A stretch of 64,000 nt of DNA from Brevibacillus brevis (GTDB lineage Bacteria > Bacillota > Bacilli > Brevibacillales > Brevibacillaceae). The stretch lies in the NCBI RefSeq assembly GCF_031583145.1, contig NZ_CP134050.1:5659501-5723500 (forward strand), read 5' to 3'. The stretch's first letter is position 1, and every line of letters starts with the position of its first letter. The notes under the pieces were generated by a model. The model had not been told where the DNA came from. It worked only from the letters and a program-made list of their open reading frames with translations, and made no database searches. Positions 57,001-64,000 of the stretch are shown here, piece after piece. Both the position numbers and the translations under genes were made by a program.

Positions 57001-57222
57001 AACGATCAGAGTAGCGAACTCAGCACGAGTGATTGTTTTATCTACGCCGTAATCGCCGTTGCCATAACCTGCTACCAGGCCAAGAGCTTCCAGACGTTTT
57101 ACGGTTTTCTCCATTGCAGCATCCATTTTAGGAGCAGTAGTTGTGTCCTCTGCTGCGAAAACCATTGGAGCAACAGTAAGTGCGAGGGCACTTGCCAGTA
57201 CACTGTTAACGACCTTTTTCAT
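54055..57222 (-). CDS. mwp: Middle wall protein MWP (S-layer protein)
   Basis: 1055 residues from the ATG at 57222. Signal peptide MKKVVNSVLASALALTVAPM, cleaved after VFA. Three SLH domains occupy about residues 30-200 (VAGYGNGDYGVDKTITRAEF, IVKGFPDKSFKPQNQVTYAE, then IAKGISNPNNAAVRGD), which bind the wall polymer. The remaining 850 residues are very acidic beta-rich repeats. Near-identical in the N-terminus to the B. brevis/choshinensis middle/hexagonal wall protein. Very biased codons suggest high expression. First gene of the mwp-owp operon; a second upstream in-frame start (TTG 57315) exists. Confidence 0.96.
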   Translation of the reverse strand: MKKVVNSVLASALALTVAPMVFAAEDTTTAPKMDAAMEKTVKRLEALGLVAGYGNGDYGVDKTITRAEFATLIVRARGLEQGAKLAQFNSTFTDVRSTDWFAGFVNVASGEEIVKGFPDKSFKPQNQVTYAEAVTMIVRALGYEPSVKGVWPNSMISKASELNIAKGISNPNNAAVRGDVFKMLDNALRVDLMEQVEYGTDIRFNVTDETLLTKYLDVTVRDMEWAHDDGNDPDDLPVVTKIPTIGLGELKSNEVKLNGKDAGLGSTTYKVADGINPNEFDGQHVQVWIKDDKENVIVWMEGSEDEDVVMDRLDTFYLNGKAYSDPSNLSNSDLDDLKISMDGSGKSYKFTKDTKVTYNFQQYNDAVDGLKDIIKDNNSDSGYTFAAKLVLSDNNEISYIHVIDDQTMDKSRKGLKYGSEVIKKIDADKKKIENLDNHKFSDLDDLDEGIDFTVLLDGKPAKLADLKPMDVYSVYYADGDEDKLIVVANRTVVEGKVDKVVTRSSSDIRLTIGDKTYRMRQDGSTYSDNANKDVKTLSSKDWDWVSDLDGEDVKAYLDPSGRIRHIETSDAVNDRKLKAIITKQATYNPSSDEYAFVVMTEKGKKLTVSLDKKKIEDVDGKSFDKNDREDELEGLLTPSKDKDLVLLEVSLDSKGEVSKAKIMDTSKLKFSEGSAWEKLADEDDDAVGDAEVTDDTAVFKMTGEITPGKRPELKSPGTVKFKDVADSSNLKVYYLLNDDEDEVEAIFVVDGSGLGGDARFGFVKDFKTSGGADVITLLTKDDSGALIEKEFKLDDDKDDLVDKGIRRGDFIAFDTNSDDEIIVDDVEEVVDRADTSEAARITLDEDEWADNGIEDLRVAQVEDVDGNTIKTTGGSKLLTSSSTAYIDAFDDLEATDGVEDGDLIILIDSDDDGSRYDYVLIVADEDYLDENDISEDAIEEFLSQTPGEKPGNGGGDNWDAIASKLDGVFTSMGGGVYAYQVVADLNSKVSEDDIESVELKIGNQTLTQPEVKVTYTNGGMKVQVSTDVKEAKTGTLKVTSVDGKTDTATVTFKEA

Positions 57223-57333
57223 AACCTTGTGTTCTCCTCCTCTAGTATAAACAAATTGTTCTTGGGGAATATTTGTTGTTAATCTATCTTTCTTTTTAAA
57301 GCCCGAATCCTGCAAGCGCGTGTCACCTCCTTT
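57223..57333 (-). promoter_or_regulatory. Tandem translation starts of the wall-protein operon
   Basis: SD1 AAAGGAGGTGAC (57322-57333) precedes TTG 57315; SD2 GAGGAGGAGAAC (57231-57242) precedes ATG 57222. The two starts are in frame, 31 codons apart (leader begins MQDSGFKKKDRLTT). The same two-start layout is described for the B. brevis 47 cell-wall-protein operon. Confidence 0.85.
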
Positions 57334-57370
57334 CGCAGGATAGCTTCGCTTTTGAGTGTTAAAAATCTCT

Positions 57371-57450
57371 AGTATAGTCAGTATTGTGTAAAAAGCAACA
57401 ATCACTAGTGTAACACAATTGCTAGAATCCGTGAATCTTTTTTACACAAT
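57371..57450 (-). promoter_or_regulatory. Wall-protein operon promoter with ACACAAT boxes
   Basis: On minus, TTGCTT-16-TATACT (57371-57398) lies about 55 bases upstream of the first start. Three ATTGTGT/ACACAAT heptamers flank it: 57383-57389 (inside the spacer, inverted), 57413-57419 and 57444-57450. They look like operator half-sites. Several promoters are known for this operon in B. brevis 47. Confidence 0.5.
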
Positions 57451-57507
57451 TCCCCGTTTTTCGTGTGACATCCTATTAAACGCCTCAGGTTTGCAAAAGT
57501 TGCGGTG

Positions 57508-57543
57508 CCAGCGAAAAAAAGTTTCAAGTTTTTTTTCGCCGCC
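57508..57543. terminator. Hairpin after the TolC-like gene
   Basis: Stem GCGAAAAAAA / TTTTTTTTCGC with loop GTTTCAAG; long A/T arms give T-runs on both strands. Likely ends 57663-59087 before the mwp promoter. Confidence 0.6.
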
Positions 57544-57662
57544 GTATCCAATCGGGATATGTACGCAGTGACATCCGCCACAATTCGTATTATAGGTCAC
57601 GCCGGGCGGACTGTCACCATTGAACCTTTTTCCAGTTTCAATCAACTGTTCGAAAATTTAGC

Positions 57663-59087
57663 TTAGTTTCCAAGAGCTGTTTCAAAGTTGACGACAGCCA
57701 GGTTGTAATTCAACACAGCCTTCTGGTATTGATTCTCGCGATCGGACAATTCTTCCTCTGCCTGAATCACTTCGAGAGTAGTCGCCAGACCGTTTTCAAA
57801 GCGCAAATTGGTCAGGCGATAGCTTTCCGCTGCGGAATCCTTCGCCGTTTTTTGGTACTCGATCGCTTTTCTGGCTGCATCCAGGTTCAGATACGCCTGT
57901 GCCACCTCTTTGGAAATGGTGCGTTTTTGCTCTTCCAGCGCCAGCTTGGATTTTTCCACGTTGTTGCGCGCAACTTTACCCGGCCATGTGGACAGGGCAG
58001 AGTATTCCTCGATCAGCTTGACGTTCAGCTCGGCCAAATTCAGCTCTTCCTGCGCCTTGGTCATTTCGACGCGTTTGGAGATCGCCTGCTCTTCTGCCTG
58101 CTGCATGGTCATTTTGATCGGAGCAGCCTGCTTGTTGGAGGAAACAACCTTCCACTGTTTGTTCAAATCAACGCCGAGGAAGTCGTTCAGATCCATGCGA
58201 GCTACCTCAACGGCGTTTTGGGCGCTTGTCAGGCTGGCCTGAGCACCTGCTACCCCCATCTCTGCCTGCAGAACATCCGTTTTCGCTTTGGTTCCCACTT
58301 TAAAGGCAGCTTGGGCTACTTTCAGCTGCTGCTGGGCGCGAGACAGGCTTTGCTTTTTCAATTCCAGGTCATCCTGGGCAAAAATCAGGTTGTAGTACGC
58401 CTGCTGCGCACCCAGTTTGATTTTCGATTCAGTCGCGGTTACCTGCAGCGCGTTCAGCTTTTTGTTCATATCGGCCTGGGCATTGGTCACATACTTCGCT
58501 TTCGCTGCATCCAGCGACTCGATCATGTCTGTCGGCATTTCAGCAGAAGTGCGATAGGAAAGCATTTGGTTCAGGTCCGCGTTTTTCGCGTCCAGTCGAG
58601 CGGACTCCAGAGTCGCGTTGGTTTCCAGCGCTTGCTTGATCGCTTTGTCCAGCGTGAGCTCTTCTACTCCGGCTGCGGGTGCAGTAGTCGTCGTAGACGG
58701 AGTCGTGGCAGCCGGTGCAGTCGTTGTCGTGTTGCTGGTCGATGCACCGGTTGTGGTCGTTCCCGTTGTTCCGGTTGTCGAAGTGTTTTTGTCCGTCGCT
58801 GTTCCGGTAGTGGTAGTAGTAGTAGTACCGGTAGCCGAGCTACCCGCTTTTGCGTCGGTTGCATCCTTTGCTGCTGCATCGGTGGTTTCCTTCGCAGCCG
58901 CATCTGTCGCTTTCGCGTCGGTAGCCGTCGTGTCCTTCGACTGATCAGCTGTTGTAGTCGTGCTTGCTTTCGTTTGCTCGGTCGTGGCTGTATTTGCAGA
59001 TGCCGTCAAGGTTCCTGCGCCAATCGCCGTAGTCAGAACTGCCGCCAAACTAATGGTCATCCATTTTTTCGAGTATGGAAAATTCAC
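57663..59087 (-). CDS. TolC-family (outer membrane efflux-type) protein in a Gram-positive
   Basis: About 474 residues from GTG 59087 (AAAGGAG 10 bases upstream; a TTG at 59108 overlaps that site). Signal peptide MNFPYSKKWMTISLAAVLTT, cleaved near TASA. Residues 35-140 are a low-complexity Ala/Thr/Asp tract. The remainder is a TolC/OEP-type coiled-coil region (LTLDKAIKQALETNATLESA, RFENGLATTLEVIQAEEELS). Two OEP halves are visible. With no outer membrane, it may cross the wall or pair with an efflux system; its location next to the S-layer operon suggests a wall role. Confidence 0.82.
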   Translation of the reverse strand: MNFPYSKKWMTISLAAVLTTAIGAGTLTASANTATTEQTKASTTTTADQSKDTTATDAKATDAAAKETTDAAAKDATDAKAGSSATGTTTTTTTGTATDKNTSTTGTTGTTTTGASTSNTTTTAPAATTPSTTTTAPAAGVEELTLDKAIKQALETNATLESARLDAKNADLNQMLSYRTSAEMPTDMIESLDAAKAKYVTNAQADMNKKLNALQVTATESKIKLGAQQAYYNLIFAQDDLELKKQSLSRAQQQLKVAQAAFKVGTKAKTDVLQAEMGVAGAQASLTSAQNAVEVARMDLNDFLGVDLNKQWKVVSSNKQAAPIKMTMQQAEEQAISKRVEMTKAQEELNLAELNVKLIEEYSALSTWPGKVARNNVEKSKLALEEQKRTISKEVAQAYLNLDAARKAIEYQKTAKDSAAESYRLTNLRFENGLATTLEVIQAEEELSDRENQYQKAVLNYNLAVVNFETALGN

Positions 59088-59108
59088 TGCCTGTACACTC
59101 CTTTTCAA

Positions 59109-59375
59109 ATTGTGTTGATGTTAAAACCTTTCACCACTTGAAATATTTCAGTTTCACCCAAGATCACTATATCACAGAGTAATGTTTCGTACACGAAAAA
59201 TTAGTGTATTGGTACGATTTTCATAAGGGATTACGCACACTGTATCATGTATAGATCATCCCTTCCCCTTTCATACTGCCTTGCTCCATAGAGTAATACG
59301 ATTATGTGTCAAAAAAATTTCAGGATTCGCTTCATAAAGCTCCACATGCTATCCTTTTTATGAGGTGAGTCGATA
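59109..59375. other. Divergent intergenic region
   Basis: About 270 bases between the TolC-like gene and yvyE. TGAGGTGAG lies just before yvyE; no clear -10/-35 was assigned. Confidence 0.35.
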
Positions 59376-60029
59376 ATGCTGCAGCAATACAAGACGATTG
59401 CCGGCTACGGGGAAGACTACATTGTCATCGAGCGCTCCCGCTTCATCGGGTATGCGCAGCGAGTGACGACCGAGGAGGAAGCCAGCGCGTTTATCGCCAT
59501 GATCAAAAAGAAACACTGGGACGCGACGCATAACTGCTCCGCCTTTGTCATCGGAGAAAACGATCAGATCCAGCGCTCAAGCGACGATGGCGAACCGAGC
59601 GGCACGGCCGGAAAACCGATCCTCGAGTGCATCAAGAAAAACGGGGTCAAGGATACCGTCGTTGTCGTGACCCGTTACTTCGGCGGAATCAAGCTGGGAG
59701 CCGGAGGGCTGGTCCGCGCATATACGGCGGGAACGGTAACGGCTTTGAAAGCGGCCGGGATCGTGGTGCACACCCTCCACCAAAAGGTGTCCGTCAATGT
59801 GGACTACCATTGGTGGGGAAAAGTCGAGAACGAACTGCGCCTGACCGAACAGCGAGTCGTGGGCACCGACTATACGGACCGTGTGACGGTACACGTCCTG
59901 ATCCCGGATGGCCAACAGGATGCGTTCGTCGCAGGGATGATCGATCTGACAAACGGCCAGGCCCAGATCGAGCTGGGTGAAAAGGAATATGTCGAAGTAC
60001 CTGTCGAAGCGGTAGGCGACGAGGACTGA
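59376..60029 (+). CDS. yvyE: YvyE/IMPACT (YigZ) family protein
   Basis: A 217-residue UPF0029/YigZ protein: ERSRFIGYAQRVTTEEEA near the N-terminus, then THNCSAFVIGEN, SSDDGEPSGTAGKPILE and VTRYFGGIKLGAGGLVRAYT, the family's signature. Fold similar to ribosomal S5 domain 2; the family is linked to translation regulation. In B. subtilis it lies beside degS; here it is 36 kb away. GAGGTGAG precedes the ATG. Confidence 0.93.
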   Translation: MLQQYKTIAGYGEDYIVIERSRFIGYAQRVTTEEEASAFIAMIKKKHWDATHNCSAFVIGENDQIQRSSDDGEPSGTAGKPILECIKKNGVKDTVVVVTRYFGGIKLGAGGLVRAYTAGTVTALKAAGIVVHTLHQKVSVNVDYHWWGKVENELRLTEQRVVGTDYTDRVTVHVLIPDGQQDAFVAGMIDLTNGQAQIELGEKEYVEVPVEAVGDED

Positions 60030-60039
60030 CAGGAAGGCA

Positions 60040-60074
60040 AAAAGCTGAAGAGGCAGATGACCTCTTCAGCTTTT
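60040..60074. terminator. Shared bidirectional terminator (yvyE / SLH protein)
   Basis: 14-bp stem AAAAGCTGAAGAGG / CCTCTTCAGCTTTT; T-runs on both strands, between convergent genes. Confidence 0.9.
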
Positions 60075-60112
60075 CTTCTATTATATAGGGTGAAGCTACA
60101 CTTATGGTTTTA

Positions 60113-63100
60113 TTATTGTTTCGGGAGTTTTTTCAGTTGAACCATGACGCGGATGGTGATGACCGCCATATCTGCACGAGTCAGATTTGTATTTGGGACA
60201 AAGCGATAAACAGGTTTTTTCGCGTTTGGATCCTTGGGTTCGCCATTCATCAATTTTGCTTTGGCCACTGCCAGAACAGATGGAGCTGCATAGTAACTTA
60301 CATCTTTTGCATCTTCGAACATCTTTCCTAAAGCCAGTTTGGATGCATCCAGTGTCCCCAACTTCATGTTAAGTGCACGCGCAATCATAATCGCTGCTTC
60401 TTGGCGAGACAATGGCTGCTCAGGTCTGAAATATCCCGGTTCCTTGCCTCGTACAATGCCAGCACGAGCTGCAGTTTCAATATATTTGTATTCATAGTCC
60501 CATCTGTCACGTCTCGGATTTACATCTTTAAACGTTGGACTGGATGGAGTATCCTCATCCTCATACGGTCCATCGTTAATCGGTAAATCCAGCGCCTTAA
60601 CCAGCATGGTTGCAAATTCACCACGACTAATGTCTTTGTATGCTCCAAACTCATTGGCTCGGTAATTGACCATAATACCTTTCGAGAACAATGTCTCCAT
60701 TGCGTCCCGAGCGTATTCGTGGCCAATTACGTCGTCAAAGGACTCTCGGTTTTTGAGCACTATATAATACCCAAATCCTCTAAACGGTACCGTAATTACC
60801 TTTTTACCTGTATTAACGACACCACCAAGGTTCTGCCAATCACCGGAACCACTTTGGTAGAAGACAGTAAGAATATTATTTGCCGCATTAACAATAGATG
60901 CGTCGTACTTAATCGACAAAGTTCCTGCACGACTTGGGACAAGGTTTTCTTCGTTCCTCGATTTAAAATCCCTAATATCATCATCATTCTCTTCGTAAGG
61001 ATCGCGTCCGCCAGGAGCCTCTTTGTCCCCAGCATCTACGTAGTACAGGGGGCTTGCATAGTTAAAGTTATCATCCAAATCCAATTTGGAGCTCATATTT
61101 GAACCTGGGATAGTAACTTGACCCGTTGTACGATCGGCGATACCAAAATACAAAGGAACATCTACAAAGATATCTCCGAGTGGATTTTTCACTTCTTCTC
61201 CTTCCAACTTATTTTCGGGTGAAAGGAGCACTGTTCCCGATGGGAATTTCAATTCGAGTGCTTTATCAAAAACACTAAAGGAAACCTTTTTCCCTAAAAT
61301 ATCACGGTACTCTGCACCATTTACAGATGAATTTGCGTTAAAGATTTGAATTTCATCATTGTACGAATTGCTGCCCACCTGCACCGTGTATTTGATTTTG
61401 TTTAAACCCTTTTTCAACGACACCGTTGCTGTAAACACATAGTAAGTCTCCGGTATTTCCCTACCCCGATCTTTGTCGTACTTAAAGTCAGGGTTGTCCG
61501 TATTGGTTACAACTGCCTCTGTTTTTCCGAACAGTACTTTGTTTGCATTTTCTGCAAAGATTTTAATTGGAACACTGTTCGAATTGACAACGATATATTG
61601 ATCGGATTCTTTTGCCTTAACCGGAGAGATTACTTCCCAGCTATTCGTTGTTTGATTAATGGTCAAATTGTATCGAACTACTGCACCTTTCGAATCTTCA
61701 GCTACAATCGTATAAGTTGTAGAACCATTCTTTTTCAGAGTAAGCGGGAACAGAGCGAGTACATTCTCTTGTTCTTCCGCCTTTGAAAGTTCGTCTTGTA
61801 CGGATTCAATCAAGTCACCGTATTCACGGCTTTTCATCTTTGCATCAAACAATATGCGGCTCTGCGCCTCAAAGTTGAGACTCTCGAAATCATCTTGCAA
61901 GTCTGACGGGATATCGCGAATCGTGTTGATGTAATCCTGATTATTCTCCTGAAGTTCCCAGTCTCCGTTTTCATAACGGAAATCAGCAATTCGTTTCCCA
62001 CTCTTCTCGATGTATACATGTTCCGCACCATCTTCTACTTTGAAACTAAATCCGCTCAAGAACTTGGCACTGGTTTGATAAGCTGTATCTGTTGCTTTTT
62101 TCGTCAATTCGGTCGTTTTGCCATTCTCGATGATTTCCAGCTTTATGTCATTAATCGTTGGTGCTTTCGAAGACATATATAGAATGGAGTAGGTAAGGCT
62201 GACCGATGGATCCGTAGTCAACTTGATTTCCAGTTCGTGTTCTCCTTGTCCCCTGGCGTTGATGATCTCACGAATAGCAGATGCTGGAATGGAAATAGAA
62301 CCGACAGGGTTCGAAGCAGTGGATGGATTGATTTTCAACCCTCCAACTTTGCCATCCCCAATACCGTCATTATCATCTTGCGAATCGTTGTTATCATCAT
62401 CAAGTTCAACTATATCAACATTATTTAATCTAACTATAATGTTTTGATTTGTCAGTTGGTAATTGTAAATTTTCCCGTTCAGTGTGTAGAAGTCACTATC
62501 GCTGCTGGCTTCGTAACCACTCTCGAAAGTTTTTTGCCCCGTTCCGTCAGTATAGGTCAAATGTACGTAAGGGGATACCTCAACACGCAGTTTGTATGTG
62601 ACGGAAACCGGGCCATTGGAACCCGAATACCTAATCTCCAGAGTCCCGGTACCTGCCGGAAGATTTTTCATGTCAATATAAATTTGATTTGTGCTTACTT
62701 GGGGAGTAACTTCCTTCCCCTCATATAATACCTTGTAATCGGATGGGTTATTACTCATATTCTTGGTTTGGATGGTAATTCCCACATTCGATTTTCCTAG
62801 GACGTTTACACCCCCCTCGTAAAGCTCCTTCGTCCCGTCGTAAGTCGCTTTGACAAATTGGGCCTTATTGGAGTCGGTAAACATAAATTTGTATTCGTAC
62901 CCGTTAATAACTGCGTAGTCCTCTACCTCACTCGGGGGAGTAGCGTTGTCTTTTTGGATGAACACATAATCAGCACTAACCGTGTAGACATCCCCGTCTT
63001 TAAAGAGTCCTGCTTTAACCGTTGCATTATTGATTTTCGTTTGAATATCAGTATCAAACGTATACTCAGTAAATCCAGACCCTTTACTGTCTGCTTTTGA

Positions 63101-64000
63101 TGGAGCTACTTCGACCGTAAAGCTACTCCCCGGTTTCGAAAACTTGAGTCGCAGGGCTTTAAATGTTTGCAAGGCATTATTCTCAAACTGCAAGAGAGCC
63201 TTTCCTTTAATTCTGAAGGTCTCGGTGTTACCATTCGCATCTATACTACCTGATATCGTCACTACTTTGTTGAGATCCAAAGCATAGCTTTTCTCACTTG
63301 GCGGGGGACCAGGTATGGATTGGATTATCTCCACATTGTTAAGCTGATTGGCAGTATTTTTATCTCTCGACACAACATGGATTGTACGAGTGATGACTCC
63401 GACTGTTGTATTTTTACTATAAACAGTAAAAGCCAGTCTGTTCTCGCCTAGAACAGAAGAAATGGAAGCAGAAAAGGTCCCTGAGGAAACTTTGGTTTCC
63501 ACTTCTTCATTTGTAGTCATGTTTTTTACTACAACTCTGTCTGCACTCTTCACCGAACCGTCTACACTAAGTGACAACCGTTTATTCGAAGGAACAGTAA
63601 TCAAGGTAGTCGTCAATCCTAAAGGGGTGTCATTTACCGTAATATTGTCAATGTACGGAGTGTTATTGTACACCACAAAAAAATGAAGGTGTTCAATTCT
63701 TTTAGCGCCTACCTGATCATAAAACGTAATCTCATTCAGTCCCGGTTCCAGTTCAATATCATAAAAGGTAAAGCTCAAGCCGGATATTGATGGCGCGGTA
63801 GAACTTAAATCCTTGATGTTTTGACCGTTATTTGTGGAAATCTCCAATCTCAGGTTCTCAGGCTTTATACCACTTGAAGTTCCGACCACACCTCGAAGGG
63901 TGATATGATTCTCGGGATGAATAACAGCGTTATTTTTGCTATTCCCCTGGTCTTTGTAATCTGTTAATACGATCGCGCTGCCAACCTGTTGATAATCATA
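60113..64000 (-). CDS. Giant SLH-domain surface protein (5' end outside window)
   Basis: At least 1295 residues; the frame stays open to base 64000, so the start and signal peptide lie beyond. The N-terminal 1000 residues are Ig-like/beta-sandwich repeats (e.g. VLGENRLAFTVYSKNTT, GTGTLEIRYSGSNGPVSVTY, KGLNKIKYTVQVGSN). Residues 1090-1295 of the visible part hold three SLH domains: FDDVIGHEYARDAMETLFSKG, FKDVNPRRDRWDYEYKYIE and then RADMAVITIRVMVQLKK. It is anchored to wall polymer and faces outward. Convergent with yvyE. Confidence 0.9.
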   Translation of the reverse strand, partial: YDYQQVGSAIVLTDYKDQGNSKNNAVIHPENHITLRGVVGTSSGIKPENLRLEISTNNGQNIKDLSSTAPSISGLSFTFYDIELEPGLNEITFYDQVGAKRIEHLHFFVVYNNTPYIDNITVNDTPLGLTTTLITVPSNKRLSLSVDGSVKSADRVVVKNMTTNEEVETKVSSGTFSASISSVLGENRLAFTVYSKNTTVGVITRTIHVVSRDKNTANQLNNVEIIQSIPGPPPSEKSYALDLNKVVTISGSIDANGNTETFRIKGKALLQFENNALQTFKALRLKFSKPGSSFTVEVAPSKADSKGSGFTEYTFDTDIQTKINNATVKAGLFKDGDVYTVSADYVFIQKDNATPPSEVEDYAVINGYEYKFMFTDSNKAQFVKATYDGTKELYEGGVNVLGKSNVGITIQTKNMSNNPSDYKVLYEGKEVTPQVSTNQIYIDMKNLPAGTGTLEIRYSGSNGPVSVTYKLRVEVSPYVHLTYTDGTGQKTFESGYEASSDSDFYTLNGKIYNYQLTNQNIIVRLNNVDIVELDDDNNDSQDDNDGIGDGKVGGLKINPSTASNPVGSISIPASAIREIINARGQGEHELEIKLTTDPSVSLTYSILYMSSKAPTINDIKLEIIENGKTTELTKKATDTAYQTSAKFLSGFSFKVEDGAEHVYIEKSGKRIADFRYENGDWELQENNQDYINTIRDIPSDLQDDFESLNFEAQSRILFDAKMKSREYGDLIESVQDELSKAEEQENVLALFPLTLKKNGSTTYTIVAEDSKGAVVRYNLTINQTTNSWEVISPVKAKESDQYIVVNSNSVPIKIFAENANKVLFGKTEAVVTNTDNPDFKYDKDRGREIPETYYVFTATVSLKKGLNKIKYTVQVGSNSYNDEIQIFNANSSVNGAEYRDILGKKVSFSVFDKALELKFPSGTVLLSPENKLEGEEVKNPLGDIFVDVPLYFGIADRTTGQVTIPGSNMSSKLDLDDNFNYASPLYYVDAGDKEAPGGRDPYEENDDDIRDFKSRNEENLVPSRAGTLSIKYDASIVNAANNILTVFYQSGSGDWQNLGGVVNTGKKVITVPFRGFGYYIVLKNRESFDDVIGHEYARDAMETLFSKGIMVNYRANEFGAYKDISRGEFATMLVKALDLPINDGPYEDEDTPSSPTFKDVNPRRDRWDYEYKYIETAARAGIVRGKEPGYFRPEQPLSRQEAAIMIARALNMKLGTLDASKLALGKMFEDAKDVSYYAAPSVLAVAKAKLMNGEPKDPNAKKPVYRFVPNTNLTRADMAVITIRVMVQLKKLPKQ

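Noticed and set aside
54154-57282. A 1042-codon plus-strand open frame antisense to mwp
   Set aside because: It mirrors mwp, with no ribosome site or recognisable domains. Strong codon bias of mwp leaves the antisense frame open.
57442-57645. 67-codon frame between the TolC-like gene and mwp with CGGCHC
   Set aside because: Starts at TTG without ribosome site and runs across the terminator-like hairpin.

Overview
The window is a chromosomal segment of a Gram-positive, motile, S-layer-bearing member of the Bacilli, almost certainly Brevibacillus. The gene at 54055-57222 matches the middle wall protein (mwp) of the B. brevis/choshinensis group. Its leader has the known tandem translation starts, and the next gene has the outer wall protein (owp) signal peptide. 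Nearly everything is on the minus strand. Exceptions are yjfB, a toxin-like/lipoprotein pair, a headless S-layer gene, the istAB transposase genes, a small membrane protein and yvyE.

Region 1 (1-24.6 kb) is the late-flagellar/competence/two-component block known from B. subtilis: fliT-fliS-fliD-flaG, hag, csrA, fliW, yviE, flgL, flgK, flgN, flgM, yvyF, comFC, comFA, degU, degS. comFB is absent. Four glycosyltransferases (three GT2-TPR, one TPR-GT-B) and a methyltransferase sit between flaG and hag, a typical position for flagellin glycosylation. SigD-type promoters precede yjfB, flaG, hag and flgM. The hag leader carries two CsrA-type GGA sites beside csrA and fliW, so the FliW-CsrA-flagellin feedback loop is probably intact. 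A polysaccharide deacetylase follows degS, and metK follows behind a SAM-I riboswitch.

Region 2 (24.8-38.1 kb) is a cell-surface block: an SLH-anchored subtilase, three tandem SLAP-domain proteins, a second subtilase with Ig-like repeats, a Pro-Glu-Lys-rich stalk-domain protein and an MHYT-PAS-GGDEF-EAL c-di-GMP protein.

Region 3 (38.1-49.1 kb) is accessory and partly decayed. It holds a small secreted protein, an aerolysin/ETX-MTX2-like secreted protein with a lipoprotein, a roughly 1000-codon S-layer-like reading frame with no start codon or signal peptide, a structured non-coding stretch resembling a broken group II intron, an HTH protein with a complete tyrosine recombinase, and a decayed second recombinase. 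Two inverted copies of a roughly 55-nt non-coding element lie on either side of the toxin/lipoprotein/headless S-layer genes.

Region 4 (49.1-64.0 kb) is the cell-wall-protein operon mwp-owp. owp is split by a complete IS21-family element (50807-53260) with 5-bp AATGA target repeats; removing it restores a 785-codon frame. A TolC-family protein, yvyE, and a very large SLH protein running off the window follow. In B. subtilis yvyE adjoins degS; here about 36 kb of mostly surface genes separates them. The most notable combination is a disrupted S-layer gene, a silent S-layer cassette and a recombinase within 13 kb.
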